A stretch of 57,519 nt of DNA from Pseudofrankia coriaricola. GTDB taxonomy: Bacteria; Actinomycetota; Actinomycetes; Frankiales; Frankiaceae. A program made the position numbers and the translations under genes. Shown here one piece after another: positions 1 to 9,021 of this stretch. The notes beneath the pieces are model-generated. The model worked only from the letters and a program-made list of their open reading frames with translations, ran no database searches and was not told where the DNA came from. The stretch's first letter is position 1. Each line of letters opens with the position of its first letter. The DNA lies in the NCBI RefSeq assembly GCF_001854805.1, contig NZ_MBLO01000244.1:1-57519 (forward strand). Direction: 5' to 3'.

Positions 1-206
1 GCGGTCAAGATCGTAATGCTACGGACAGTGAGGCGCGGGTCCGGCGTGAGGGCTTGGCGCGAGAGTTGGTTGCCGATCTGTTGGTACAACTGCCGCCCGT
101 GTCGTGCGAGTGGATCTCCTTGTGGGCCCGGCGGCAGTCTCCGGCAACGACTCGGCGCCTCCGATTAGTGCACAATTTTCGTCGCTGGCGCCGGCGAAGC
201 CGCAGG

Positions 207-746
207 TCACAGCCTTACGATCTTGCGAGAAGAATCAACGTGAGGGAAGTCAGGTTCGAAGGCTTTGCTTCCCGCGTAGGTCGCCATGAAGCTGCCGCCG
301 CCGTAGGCTGCGCCGGAATTGACCAGCAGCAATCCGCCGCGACCACGCGCTCGCATGGGTCCGCCGAAATGGTGACACAACCGCATCATCGTCAGAACGT
401 TGATGCGCATCAGGTCCAGCCAGGGTTGGACGTCGATGTCGAGGAAGTGCGCTCCGTTGGTGTCGGCGCCGGCGTTGGCGACGTACAGCCCGATCTCGCG
501 GTCGCCCACCGCTTCGATGACCTGCTGGGCGCCGTCGTCGGCTGCCAGGTCCACTGACGCCGTAATACATTTAACGCCCGTTTCGGCGCGGATCGAATTG
601 GCCAGGTCGGTCAACGGTCCCAACCGGCGCGCGAGAAGGACGGAAGGTAGCCCCTCGGAGGCGATGCGGCGGGCGAATGCCTGCCCGGTCCCTTCGGAGG
701 CGCCAGTGATTACTGCCCATGGCCCATATTTTTCCGCGAATGTCAC
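207..746 (-). pseudogene. truncated short-chain dehydrogenase/reductase (SDR)
   Basis: The reading frame encodes about 179 residues of a classical SDR. The cofactor loop TGASEGTG lies near residues 14-21, ANAG in the middle, and the catalytic YAGSK motif close to the end. The GTG start at 746 is preceded by AAGGA at a good distance, so I prefer it to the in-frame ATG at 785. After YAGSKAF the sequence changes to an unrelated 16-residue tail and stops, so about 80-90 residues of the usual C-terminal half (substrate loop and last strand) are missing. No continuation is visible in other frames downstream. Seen: truncation. Inferred: gene broken by a deletion or rearrangement, most likely non-functional. 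Confidence 0.75.
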
Positions 747-928
747 GAGGTTCCTTTTCTTCGGTCCGCGGCTCCCAGGCCGCAAGCGCTCGCGCTCACC
801 GGCTACGCCTTGTGACGTCGCCCACCACCTGAAGCCTTGGCGCGTGATAGCAAGTCAGCTGGAAGTACGGACGAATACTGATGCTCGGCAACTGGTTATC
901 GAGCTCTCTGATGCTCGACCAGAAAGGC

Positions 929-1930
929 TCATGAAGCCTCGGCCTCCTGGGCGACGATCGCGTCGACGGCCGCCAGTTCATCGGGGGTGAGCCGCCATCC
1001 GGCGGCGGAGGCGTTGGCGATGACCTGCTCGGGCTTCGTGACGCCGGCCAGGACCGACGCAACGGCTGGCTGGGAGGCGACCCACGAGATCGCGAGCTCG
1101 AGCAGAGAGCGCCCTCGTTCCTCGGCGAAGGTGGACAGCTGCTCGACGGTGGCGAGGCGCTCGTCGGACAGCGGCGGGCGGCGGGCCATGATTCCCTGGC
1201 GGAGCATGGTGCTGACCGGCGCGTCGGCGCCGAGCCGTGCGTCGGGCGGCGGTGGTTCGCCCCGGCGGTACTTGCCGGTAAGGAGTCCGCTGGCGAGGGG
1301 GAAGTAGGCAAGGACGGCCATGCCATTGCGCTCTACCGCGCCGAGTACGTCCTCCTGGGGTCGCTCCAGCACGCTGTACTGCACTTGACAGGACCGGTAC
1401 GGCGAAAGCGACGACCGAGCCGCGGTCTCGGCGGCGTCCTCCAGCATCTCGCCACCGAAGTTGCTGCAACCGACCTCGCGCACCTTGCCGGCGCGCACCA
1501 GCCGGTCGAGCGCCTCGAGGATCTCCTCGATCGGCGTGAAGGGGTCGGGCTGGTGCTGCTGGTAGAGATCGATCCGGTCCGTTCCGAGGCGCCGCAGGCT
1601 GGCCTCGACGGCAGCCACGATGCGCGCCGCGCCCCGCTGATCCGGATCAGTCTCGCTCTGGTTGAGGAACTTCGTGGCGATGATCGCCTCGTCCCGACGC
1701 TGGCCGAGTGCCGCGCCGATCAGCTCCTCGGAGTGCCCCTCGCCCAAGAAGGACGTGATGCTGTACTCCTCGGCGGTGTCGAAGAGGTTGATGCCCGCGT
1801 CGAGGGCGGTGCGGACGATCCGATCGACCTCGCGCCTGTCGCAGCCAGCGCCGAAGAAGTCCGTACCGAAGTTGTTGCCGCCGAGACCGACGACGGATAC
1901 CTCCAGGCTGCCGATGCGCCGAAGATTCAC
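929..1930 (-). CDS. aldo/keto reductase
   Basis: A 333-residue protein of normal length for the aldo/keto reductase superfamily, NADPH-dependent cytosolic enzymes that interconvert carbonyls and alcohols. The catalytic tetrad is visible: Asp and Tyr in GINLFDTAEEYS (near residues 47-58), Lys in IIATKF, and His in DLYQQHQPDP. The start is GTG at 1930 with a GAGG about 10 bases upstream. It resembles the bacterial YccK/Tas-like branch, whose substrates are usually unknown. It lies in the same direction as the isomerase-like gene upstream (2040-2858) with a 109-base gap, so co-transcription is possible. Specific substrate unknown. Confidence 0.88.
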   Translation of the reverse strand: MNLRRIGSLEVSVVGLGGNNFGTDFFGAGCDRREVDRIVRTALDAGINLFDTAEEYSITSFLGEGHSEELIGAALGQRRDEAIIATKFLNQSETDPDQRGAARIVAAVEASLRRLGTDRIDLYQQHQPDPFTPIEEILEALDRLVRAGKVREVGCSNFGGEMLEDAAETAARSSLSPYRSCQVQYSVLERPQEDVLGAVERNGMAVLAYFPLASGLLTGKYRRGEPPPPDARLGADAPVSTMLRQGIMARRPPLSDERLATVEQLSTFAEERGRSLLELAISWVASQPAVASVLAGVTKPEQVIANASAAGWRLTPDELAAVDAIVAQEAEAS

Positions 1931-2039
1931 GACGAAGGCCTCGCGATCCGGTCATTGCGCCGTCGGTTCAGCCCAGAGATCGTGGCCCGCAACGAGCGGT
2001 GGAGCCGTCGCCCCGGTTCGTGTCGGTCTTCGATTGTCT

Positions 2040-2858
2040 TCATTGGTCGTCCAGCTGGACGAGGAGGTTCCGAGCGGCGTCGACACACCGGCTGAGCCTT
2101 TCGTGGGGACCGACACCGGCGTTGGCCTGCGAGCGGAGAGGCACCTCGAGTCCGATCACAAGGTGGCGCGGCAGCGCGTCGAGTATCTCGCGCAGTGGTG
2201 CCTCGCCGGTGCCCGGCACCATCCGCTCGAAGCACGCCTCTTCCATGTAGTTAGGGATGGTGGGCACGAGCGGGACGTCACTGAGCTGGATGTACTCGAT
2301 CAGGTCGGGGTCGACGGCGGCGACCTCGGCCGGGCCGGAGCCGGACCGCACGAGGTGCATCGTGTCGATGAGGAGACGGAAGTCCGGCCTGCCAACTGCC
2401 CGGACGGCGTCGAGCGCCGTGGGGAGGTCGGCGATCGCGAGCCCGGGCGAGAACTCCAGCGTCGTCCGCATCCCAGACTCGGCGGCCATCTCGGCAAGCA
2501 CGCCGAACTGGTCGACGCTGCGGTTGAAGTCCGGATCGAAGGTGACGGTGTTGACCCGCTGGGCACCGAGCTCGGCCATGACGGCGACGTCGCCCGCGAG
2601 ATCACGCATGTCCATGTCGGGATGGAGCACGAACCCGTCGCCCAGCGACACCGTCACGCCCCGGTCGCGCAGGGCGGCGAGCGTCTCGCGCCGCAGGGCG
2701 AGATCGTCTCGAAGCGAGAAGGACGGGTAGCCGTACGGATTCGGTAACGCGCTCAGGGCGAGCGCCACGTACCGGAGCCCGAGGTCGGCGGCCAGGCCCA
2801 CGGATTCAACCGGCGGAAGTCCCATCACGCTCAGCGGCTCGATCGACAGTCGTTCCAT
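2040..2858 (-). CDS. sugar phosphate isomerase/epimerase family protein (xylose isomerase-like TIM barrel)
   Basis: A 272-residue AP-endonuclease-2/xylose-isomerase-like TIM barrel. Metal-binding positions typical of the family can be seen: Glu in TLEFSPG, Asp and His in LLIDTMHLV, Asp in IQLSDVPL and Glu in GLEVPL near the C-terminus. The ATG at 2858 is chosen because GGGAG lies six bases upstream; an in-frame ATG at 2894 lacks a site. Family members isomerise or epimerise sugars and inositols, and some act as dehydratases; the substrate here is unknown. Neighbours (an aldo/keto reductase downstream, a zinc alcohol dehydrogenase upstream, same strand) suggest polyol or sugar oxidation, which is inference only. 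Confidence 0.85.
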   Translation of the reverse strand: MERLSIEPLSVMGLPPVESVGLAADLGLRYVALALSALPNPYGYPSFSLRDDLALRRETLAALRDRGVTVSLGDGFVLHPDMDMRDLAGDVAVMAELGAQRVNTVTFDPDFNRSVDQFGVLAEMAAESGMRTTLEFSPGLAIADLPTALDAVRAVGRPDFRLLIDTMHLVRSGSGPAEVAAVDPDLIEYIQLSDVPLVPTIPNYMEEACFERMVPGTGEAPLREILDALPRHLVIGLEVPLRSQANAGVGPHERLSRCVDAARNLLVQLDDQ

Positions 2859-3082
2859 CGTGCTCCCTCTCATAATCCACGGTCCTCGGGCCATGCCGCG
2901 ACCGCGACGAGGCTGGGGTTGTGCCCATCAGGTCGGCCACGGTCGCCCTGCGACGTTGCCGCCGGAGTCCGTCCGGTGCACGGTGACCTCGGCGGTGCGG
3001 ACCTGGCGGTAGCCCGCGGTTGTTGATCTCCATCAGCCGGCAGTGGCGGGCCTCGTGCCGCGTCGCCCCTCGACGCCGCACA

Positions 3083-4120
3083 TCACGCAATCTCCAGCGA
3101 GACGCGCACGGCGTCCTTGCCTTCAACCCGTCTGTCAGCGAGCGCCAGGGCTTCCTCGAATCGCTCCAGGGGAAAGGACTCTCCCGCCAGTTCCGCGGTG
3201 GGGACCTTACCCTCGTTGATCATCGAGCACGCCAGGCTCAGGTCGACGCCCCCACCTGGCAGCACGGTGAGGTTCCGCAGCGGGATCTGGTTGATGTCGA
3301 AGCCGTCCAGCGGGCGGTCCTTCATCCCGGCGGCCACCACCTTCCCGCCGGGTCGCACCAGCTCGAAGGCCGTGATGAACGATCCGGGACCGCCGGAGGC
3401 GACGTCGAGCACGACGTCCGCCATCCTGCCGCCGGTCGCCTCCGCGACACGGGCGACCGGATCCTCGCCCTCAAGGTCGACAGTGTGGTCCGCCCCGACG
3501 CGGAGTGCGGTGTCGAGGCGCAACCGATCACGTGACAGACCGACGGCGATGATCGTGCCAACGCCCTGCGCTCGGGCGGCGACGATGGCGGCGAGGCCCA
3601 TGTGACCCGGACCCAGGACGAGCAGTGATTCCCCGGGTTGCGCGGGGCGTACGAAGGTCGCCGAGTTGGACAGGCACTCGTAGACGGTGAGCTCGGTCGC
3701 CGGCAGGTCGTCGCGGAGCTTCTGCACCTCGGAGCCCGGCACGAGCTCCATGTAGTCGGCGTAGCCGCCGAACTGCCCGGACGCCTCATCGACCGGGAAG
3801 TCGAACCCGTAGACGCGCGATCTCCCGCCGGCCGTCCTGACGTAGGAGCGGACACCCACCCGGTCCCCCTCCCGCACGCCGAACTCCGCGGCCGCGTCGG
3901 GTGAGATCTGCTCGATCCGGCCGACGATCTCGTGGCCCGGAACCGTGGGGAACACGCCTCCCGACGGCACCGGCGCATGACCCCTGAACTGGTCGACGTC
4001 GCTGTGACAGATCCCGACCGCTTCGACCCGAAGCACGGCGCAGCCGGGCCTGAGCTTGGGCTTCGGGACCTCGCGGAGCTCCCAGGTCTCATCACCGTTG
4101 AACACGATCGCACGCGGCAA
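3083..4120 (-). CDS. zinc-binding alcohol dehydrogenase (MDR family)
   Basis: A 345-residue medium-chain dehydrogenase. The N-terminal GroES-like domain carries the catalytic zinc ligands in GICHSDVDQF and VPGHEIVG. The Rossmann domain has GPGHMGLAA. The four-cysteine structural zinc lobe of classical alcohol dehydrogenases is absent. The start is TTG at 4120, supported by GGGAGG five bases upstream; the longer frame from 4192 has no ribosome site and would enter the divergent promoter. It probably oxidises a secondary alcohol or polyol with NAD(P); the substrate is not deducible. It is divergent from the TetR gene at 4219, its likely regulator, and may be read with the two downstream genes on the same strand. 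Confidence 0.87.
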   Translation of the reverse strand: MPRAIVFNGDETWELREVPKPKLRPGCAVLRVEAVGICHSDVDQFRGHAPVPSGGVFPTVPGHEIVGRIEQISPDAAAEFGVREGDRVGVRSYVRTAGGRSRVYGFDFPVDEASGQFGGYADYMELVPGSEVQKLRDDLPATELTVYECLSNSATFVRPAQPGESLLVLGPGHMGLAAIVAARAQGVGTIIAVGLSRDRLRLDTALRVGADHTVDLEGEDPVARVAEATGGRMADVVLDVASGGPGSFITAFELVRPGGKVVAAGMKDRPLDGFDINQIPLRNLTVLPGGGVDLSLACSMINEGKVPTAELAGESFPLERFEEALALADRRVEGKDAVRVSLEIA

Positions 4121-4183
4121 TCGAGCCTCCCGAGTTGACTGAGCCAGTGTTACCTGGCGGGTGCCCGACAAGTTAGCACTTCT

Positions 4184-4197
4184 CTGGCGCATGCCAG
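4184..4197. promoter_or_regulatory. short inverted repeat in divergent promoter, candidate TetR operator
   Basis: CTGGC-GCAT-GCCAG forms an inverted repeat in the 98-base gap between the divergent alcohol dehydrogenase and the TetR gene. Position and symmetry fit an operator; there is no second copy to support it. Confidence 0.35.
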
Positions 4198-4218
4198 GAA
4201 TTTGTTATCGTCCTGACG

Positions 4219-4923
4219 GTGGTTGGGCATCCGGGACGGCGAACGCAGGTCGAGCGCCGCGCCGCGTCCGAAGCAGCGTTGCTGCGAGCCGCGGCCGAAC
4301 TGATCGCGGAGCGCGGGTTCGAACGGACGTCGCTGCGCAGCATCGGCGCGCGCGCCGGGACGAGCCGAGAGATGCCCGCCTACCACTTCGGGTCGAAAGA
4401 GAGCTTGATCACCCGGCTGGCTGAGCGCGCCCACGAGCGCACACTCGAGGCAACGACCGAGGCCCTCGAGCGCACCGACCGGCAAGTCGAGGAGCTCTCC
4501 GCCCTTGAGGTGCTTCGTGTGACGATCGAGACCTACCTCGAGGTCTTCATCGCCGCTGACGCACCCGAGGAGCGCGCTGTGGTCGTGATGTGGGGCGCGA
4601 CGTTCCCGTCCGACTCCCCGCTGCCCGCCGTCGTCCACGCGGACCGGAAGACACATCGCGACCTTGCCGAGACAATCCGAGCCGGTCAGCAGGACAGGTC
4701 GATCCGCGCCGACGCCGACGCCGACGCCGCTGCCGTGCTCGTCATGGGGATGGCCCGGGGCATTGCGGCTCTTTCCCTCGCGCATCCCGACGCCGCCGAT
4801 CCGGCCAAAGTCCAAGGCCTTTGTGGTGAGGCCATCACCGCCTTGCTCCAAGGCCCGAGCCCTACGGTGTCGGACAGCCCAGAAACGCTCGCGACCTCCA
4901 GGCGGACGTCGCGGCCCGGCTGA
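4219..4923 (+). CDS. TetR/AcrR family transcriptional regulator
   Basis: A 234-residue TetR-type repressor. The N-terminal helix-turn-helix is clear: ALLRAAAELIAERGFERTSL, then RSIGARAGTSREMPAYHFGS. The central tryptophan/tyrosine-containing helices form a ligand-binding domain of unknown specificity, and the last 25 residues are a polar tail. The start is GTG at 4219. It is transcribed away from the zinc alcohol dehydrogenase, the usual arrangement for a repressor controlling its neighbour and itself; a small inverted repeat lies between them. The effector is unknown. Confidence 0.9.
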   Translation: MVGHPGRRTQVERRAASEAALLRAAAELIAERGFERTSLRSIGARAGTSREMPAYHFGSKESLITRLAERAHERTLEATTEALERTDRQVEELSALEVLRVTIETYLEVFIAADAPEERAVVVMWGATFPSDSPLPAVVHADRKTHRDLAETIRAGQQDRSIRADADADAAAVLVMGMARGIAALSLAHPDAADPAKVQGLCGEAITALLQGPSPTVSDSPETLATSRRTSRPG

Positions 4924-5310
4924 TGAATGCCTGGCGTCTCGCACCCGCGCACCCCTACGGCATGGACGACTGGAGCGGCGGCTGCGAGGGTTACGGGGCC
5001 GGTCCCGTTTCGCCGATCAGACGGGGCATGCAGGGGCGAGGAGTCTGTGTTCGGTATGTCGAGTTTGGTGTGGGTGTCGGTCCGGAGCTGCGTGACCAGG
5101 CTGCGTGCGTTGGCGGCGCGTGCACGGGTGCCTGGAGTCGTCTGCGCGTGTGGCGTGGACCGCTGAGAGGCCGGCGGCGGCACCTCTTTGATCGTTTGAC
5201 AGCCAAGTTGACAGCCTACGGCCCCTGTAGCCAACCAGCGTCCCACCGTCTGTACCCAGGCCAGCCGGTCGCCCGCGGCCCGGGGGTGCGGCCCGCCCCC
5301 GAGTAGAGTC
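4924..5310. other. no gene recognised
   Basis: There is no convincing coding region on either strand. A 9-base sequence TTGACAGCC occurs twice at 5196 and 5208 with a 12-base period. The region separates the TetR gene from a convergent winged-helix remnant and probably contains a deletion junction. Confidence 0.4.
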
Positions 5311-5550
5311 CTATCCTCCGCCGGCTATCTCGCGCAGGGCGTCCAGGTGATCGGCGAACGCGTGCCGTCCGGTCGCCGTAAGCGAGAGCCAGGTACGGGG
5401 GCGCTTGCCCACATACCCCTTGCGGACCTCGACCAGTCCGGCCGTCTCCAGCACCGCCACCTGTTTGGAGAGCACGGAGTCGGAGATCTCGACGGTATCG
5501 ATCTCACCGATCGGACCCTTGTAGCTCGCCAGCGAGCCACTCTGATCCAT
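5311..5550 (-). pseudogene. winged-helix (MarR/ArsR-like) regulator remnant with a foreign N-terminus
   Basis: The last 55-60 residues match the recognition helix and wing of small actinobacterial winged-helix regulators: VEISDSVLSKQVAVLE, then KGYVGKRPRTWLSLT and a helical end. The first 35-40 residues usual for the family (the opening helices ending just before VEISDS) are missing. In their place the frame reads MDQSGSLASYKGPIGEIDT, and the codons upstream, open back to about 5643, encode a hydrophobic helix (VIIAGIIAVFVYK) without any ATG, GTG or TTG. This looks like an in-frame fusion of the end of a membrane-protein segment to a decapitated regulator. It is probably not a working repressor, though an 79-residue product from the ATG at 5550 is possible. 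Confidence 0.6.
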
Positions 5551-5844
5551 TTTGTAGACGAAGACGGCAATGATTCCGGCGATGATGACCGCCGCGCCAG
5601 CGACGCGCGCGAAGGCCGGTTCCCTGCAAGGCGCGGGGCGGGCTCAAGGCGCACGGTCGGCGCGCCGTTGAGACCGGGAGCAACCCTCCCCAGGCGGATT
5701 ACCGCTGGAGGCGGCGGGAAGCAGATCGGAGTGACGACGGATGCCGGCCAGGGGCCCAGGGTTGCCCGGGCCGGGCGTGGGCAGCGGCGCGCGCCTGACG
5801 GCGAGCCTGCGAGCCCGGGCTCTGTCGGCTGGGGCGCGCAGGCC

Positions 5845-7299
5845 ATGGATCGGATGCCGCGGAATATGGACCCTGTGGACGGGCGCCAGCAGGGGCGGGA
5901 GCCGGTCGGCGCGGCCGCGGCGCGGCCATGGGTGCGGACCGTCGGGGTGGAGGAGGAATTCCTGCTGTTCGACCCCGTCGCGCGTGTCCCGCGGGCCGCC
6001 GCGTCACGGGTGCTCGCCCGGGCGGGCGAGCGGTCACCCGGCCTCGGCCCCCGCCTGGACGGTGAGGGTGTCGGCGGGCTGGACGTCGAGTTCACCCGGG
6101 AGCAGGTGGAAACCGCATCGGCGCCCCAGTCCTCCCTTGCCGCGGTGCGCGCCTGCCTGGTGGCGCTGCGCCGAACGGTCCTGGATGCCGGGGCCGCCGA
6201 GGGTGTGGCGCTGGCCGCGACCGCGACCAGCCCGACGCCGGCCAGTTCGCGGCCCACCCCGAAGCGGCGCTACCAGCGGATGTACGCCGAGTTCGGCCTC
6301 ACCGCCACCGAGCAGCTCACCTGCGGCTGCCACGTGCACGTGGCGGTTCGCTCGCGGACAGAGGCCGTGGGCGCGCTCGATCGCCTCCGTCCCTGGCTCG
6401 CGCCGCTCGTCGCACTGAGCGCGAACTCGCCGTTCTGGCAAGGCCGGGACACGGGGTACGCGAGCTTTCGCACCCAGGTCTGGCAGCGGTGGCCGACGGC
6501 AGGTCCGACGGCGCCGTTCGGTTCGCTGGCGGAATACGAACGGCTGGTCGACCTGTTGATCGGCAGCGGCGCGGCACTCGACGGCGGGATGATCTACTTC
6601 GATGCTCGGCTGTCCCGGCACTGGCCGACGCTCGAGCTGCGCGTCGCCGATGTCTGCCTGTCCGTCGACGACACCGTCCTGCTCGCCGCGCTGGCCAGGG
6701 CGCTGGTGTCGACCATGGCCGCCGACTGGGCCGACGGGCGTCCGGTCCCCGACGTGCGCCCGGAGCTGCTGCGCGCCGCCAGCTGGCGGGCAGCCCGATA
6801 CGGCCTGTCCGCGGAGCTGCTCGACCCGGAATGCGGCGAGCGGGCCACGGCACGTACGGTGGTGGACCGGCTGGTCACCCGCGTTGGTCCGGCGCTCGCC
6901 GCGGCCGGCGACCTCGAAACCGTCGTCCGGGGCGTCGGGGAGTTGTTCGATCGTGGCACCGGAGCGGATCGACAGCGGGCTGCATACCATCGCCGCGGCC
7001 GTATCCACGATGTCGTCGATCTCGTCCTGCGTGAGACGGCCGACGACATCGGCGTGGCTGTCGCCTCGCGCCGTTCTGCCTCCCCCGCCGGCGGGCCGTC
7101 CCCTGTCGCCGAACCGGCCTCCGCCACGCCCGCTACCACGGTCGCTCCGAGGTCTCACACCCTCGCCGCACCCGCCGCCGCCGCGCCACCCTCGGTCGCG
7201 CCCGCCGATGACATGGGCGCCGCGCTCCCGCCGGGACCTGTGGGGTGCAAGCGGGTGATCAGGGTCGCCGAGCTGGGCAGACCTGCGCAGGGATCATGA
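5845..7299 (+). CDS. carboxylate-amine ligase, YbdK/glutamate-cysteine ligase 2 family
   Basis: About 484 residues. The GCS2 family ATP-grasp-like ligase fold is shown by VGVEEEFLLFD near residue 34, CGCHVHVAV in the middle and LELRVADVC further on, all hallmark nucleotide/metal-binding motifs. Family members join glutamate and cysteine or other amino compounds with ATP; many actinobacterial YbdK proteins have no proven substrate, and true actinobacterial mycothiol synthesis does not need this step. ATGs at 5845, 5854 and 5866 are possible starts; the frame is open further upstream, but that part has no homology and overlaps the antisense regulator. A 75-residue Ala/Pro/Ser-rich C-terminal extension follows the domain, which normally ends near 370-410 residues. 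Confidence 0.82.
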   Translation: MDRMPRNMDPVDGRQQGREPVGAAAARPWVRTVGVEEEFLLFDPVARVPRAAASRVLARAGERSPGLGPRLDGEGVGGLDVEFTREQVETASAPQSSLAAVRACLVALRRTVLDAGAAEGVALAATATSPTPASSRPTPKRRYQRMYAEFGLTATEQLTCGCHVHVAVRSRTEAVGALDRLRPWLAPLVALSANSPFWQGRDTGYASFRTQVWQRWPTAGPTAPFGSLAEYERLVDLLIGSGAALDGGMIYFDARLSRHWPTLELRVADVCLSVDDTVLLAALARALVSTMAADWADGRPVPDVRPELLRAASWRAARYGLSAELLDPECGERATARTVVDRLVTRVGPALAAAGDLETVVRGVGELFDRGTGADRQRAAYHRRGRIHDVVDLVLRETADDIGVAVASRRSASPAGGPSPVAEPASATPATTVAPRSHTLAAPAAAAPPSVAPADDMGAALPPGPVGCKRVIRVAELGRPAQGS

Positions 7300-7426
7300 T
7301 GGGTCGCTGAGATGGGCACTGGGTGCCGTCGCCGCAGCGGTGGTCGGCGTCGTCGTTCTTGTCATTGTTCTCGTCGTCAACATGCTGCCGGATTTGCGGC
7401 GCGACATCGGAGCGGCCTACGACCCA

Positions 7427-7735
7427 TCAAGCCCGACAGCCACCGCGACCCAGCTGGCCGGAAAGATCAGTGAGGTAGGTGGCGGTCGTGCCGGCGTCCT
7501 CGTGGGCGGTGTACCAGACGGACTCGCTGCGTCCGCCGGCCGCGGGTCGTTCCGCTTCGAGGAGACGGTGGACGCTCTCGGGATCGTCGGCGGCGAGCAG
7601 GTGCGCGACAAGCGCCGCCAGCGCATAGTGGTCCGCCTCGTCGCGTGCCGCGGCGTCGGGAAGCAGCCGCAGCGGTGGCTGCGAGGCCAGGCCGCCCCAC
7701 CGTTCAGCAGCCAGGCCGCGCCGGGGCGTCGATTG
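7427..7735 (-). pseudogene. fragment of an NB-ARC/TPR-type signalling protein
   Basis: Read on the minus strand, this stretch encodes about 100 residues including ALAALVAHLLAADDPESVHR and SVWYTAHEDAGTTATYLTDL. The 'W-x-A-H-x-x-A-G...YL-x-D' pattern is typical of the linker repeats in large actinomycete NB-ARC, NACHT or WD40/TPR proteins. The frame has no start, runs into a stop at 7429-7427 and lacks every other domain, so it is a relic. The convergent plus-strand frame over the same bases starts with a hydrophobic helix near 7340 but then only mirrors this sequence. The family assignment comes from pattern memory and is moderate. Confidence 0.5.
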
Positions 7736-7768
7736 AACGGCCCGGCCCGGCGTCAGCGGTGGCCATCG

Positions 7769-8605
7769 TCAGGCCGGTACGCCTGAGGTGCGCTTGATGA
7801 AGGCGTCGAAGACCCGGTCCGGCAGGACCCTGCTGAGCAGGATGAGCGGGCGGGCGCCGAAGCCGACGATGTACCGGGTGCGGGGGCGGCGGGCGGTGGC
7901 GGCCTTGGCCACGACGTCGGCGATGACGCTGGGCGGTGAGGTCCTCCGCGCGTCGGGTCGCGAGCCCTCCTCCAGTGATCTGGCAATGGCGGCGGCCTGT
8001 TCCGCGTAGGGTCCTCGTCCCGAGGTGGCGCGGAGCTTGTCGGCGGCGATGGCGCCCCATTCCGTTCGGATCAGGCCGGGCTCGATGAGGATGACGTCGA
8101 TGCCGAACCGCTTCAGCTCCAGGCGCATCGCGTCGCTGAGACCTTCGACGGCGAACTTGCTCGCGTGGTACCAGGCACCCAGAGGCATGGCGAACCGTCC
8201 GCCCATCGAGCTGATGTTGACGATGGTGCCGCTGCCCTGGGCGCGCATGGCCGGCAGCACCATCCGCGTGAGGTGCGCGAGCCCGAAGAGGTTCACGTCG
8301 AACTGCGCGCGGGCCTCGGACATCGGGACGTCCTCGACTGCGCCGTACGAGCCGTAGCCGGCATTGTTGACGAGGACGTCGATGCGGCCCTCGGCCGCGA
8401 GGATCTCGGTGACGGCCTTCTGGGTGGAGACGTCGTCGGTGACGTCGAGGGCGATGGTGCGCACGCCCGTGGCGGCGAGCTCCGCCATCCGGTCGACGCG
8501 CCGAGCGGCGCCGTAGACGACGAAGCCGGCCTCGTGGAGGCGACGGGCGGTGGTTTCGCCGATGCCTGAGGAGGCGCCGGTGACCAGGGCGATCTTGCGA
8601 GCCAT
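7769..8605 (-). CDS. SDR family NAD(P)-dependent oxidoreductase
   Basis: A 278-residue classical SDR with TGASSGIG at the N-terminal cofactor loop, NNAG, a catalytic Ser in NISSMGG and the YHASK active site. The C-terminal extension suits the family that acts on ketones, retinal-like or steroid-like substrates. The ATG at 8605 is preceded by AAGGA; the in-frame ATG at 8620 lacks one. It is the second gene of a two-gene minus-strand unit with 8652-8951 (46-base gap) and lies downstream of the triple operator used by the divergent TetR gene at 9098, so it is probably repressed by that protein. Confidence 0.9.
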   Translation of the reverse strand: MARKIALVTGASSGIGETTARRLHEAGFVVYGAARRVDRMAELAATGVRTIALDVTDDVSTQKAVTEILAAEGRIDVLVNNAGYGSYGAVEDVPMSEARAQFDVNLFGLAHLTRMVLPAMRAQGSGTIVNISSMGGRFAMPLGAWYHASKFAVEGLSDAMRLELKRFGIDVILIEPGLIRTEWGAIAADKLRATSGRGPYAEQAAAIARSLEEGSRPDARRTSPPSVIADVVAKAATARRPRTRYIVGFGARPLILLSRVLPDRVFDAFIKRTSGVPA

Positions 8606-8651
8606 GGCGGTTCCTTTCAATGGGAGACGGATGGGCGGCCGGTCGCCGGGG

Positions 8652-8951
8652 TCAGAAGTCGGGGCGCCGGAAGTGCCCGAGAGCGGCGGTGCGGGCCAGA
8701 GCGAAAAACCGCGGCAGCGTGGGGTCGATGCTGTAGCGGGCGAAGCGGTCGGCCAAAGCGAGCCAGCCCCGCTTGTGGTCCATGATCAGATGGCTCGGTG
8801 AGGTGAATCCGCTGGTCACAATCGACTTCTCGACGTTCTCGAAGCCGAGGAGGTTGCCGAAGTCTTGCGTGAGCAACCTCAGCCGCTCCGCCGGTGGCGT
8901 GGCTCGCCAGCGCTCCGGGTCGACCCACGCGACAGCCTCGGTGGCCTTCAT
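8652..8951 (-). CDS. hypothetical protein, first gene of a TetR-controlled unit
   Basis: A 99-residue protein starting at ATG 8951 with AGGG seven bases upstream. I do not recognise the family. It is soluble, has no signal peptide, and carries several Trp and Arg residues (AVAWVDPERWR at the start, HFRRPDF at the end). It lies between the operator region (9022-9082) and an SDR gene in the same direction, so it is probably co-expressed with the SDR and may be an accessory or small enzyme of the same response. Confidence 0.6.
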   Translation of the reverse strand: MKATEAVAWVDPERWRATPPAERLRLLTQDFGNLLGFENVEKSIVTSGFTSPSHLIMDHKRGWLALADRFARYSIDPTLPRFFALARTAALGHFRRPDF

Positions 8952-9021
8952 GCCATGTCCCTTCGATGCAATGCAGGTCGCTGAACAGCACCGACGAGAC
9001 TCCGCCCCAGCATCGCGGAAC

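Noticed and set aside
1647-2747. Long plus-strand frames over the aldo/keto reductase and isomerase genes
   Set aside because: They are antisense shadows; the minus-strand genes have catalytic motifs and ribosome sites.
2930-3070. Minus-strand peptide-like stretch containing MEINNRG and TAEVTVHRTDSGGNV
   Set aside because: It looks protein-like if one frameshift is allowed, but I cannot name a family and it is too short to call a pseudogene.
5196-5216. TTGACAGCC direct repeats as an attachment site or integrase end
   Set aside because: There is no integrase, tRNA or second copy at a distance, and two copies of a 9-mer are weak evidence.
7340-7786. Plus-strand frame with an N-terminal hydrophobic helix
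   Set aside because: Only the first 30-40 codons look coding. The remainder is the mirror of the NB-ARC/TPR-type fragment, and no ribosome site is present.
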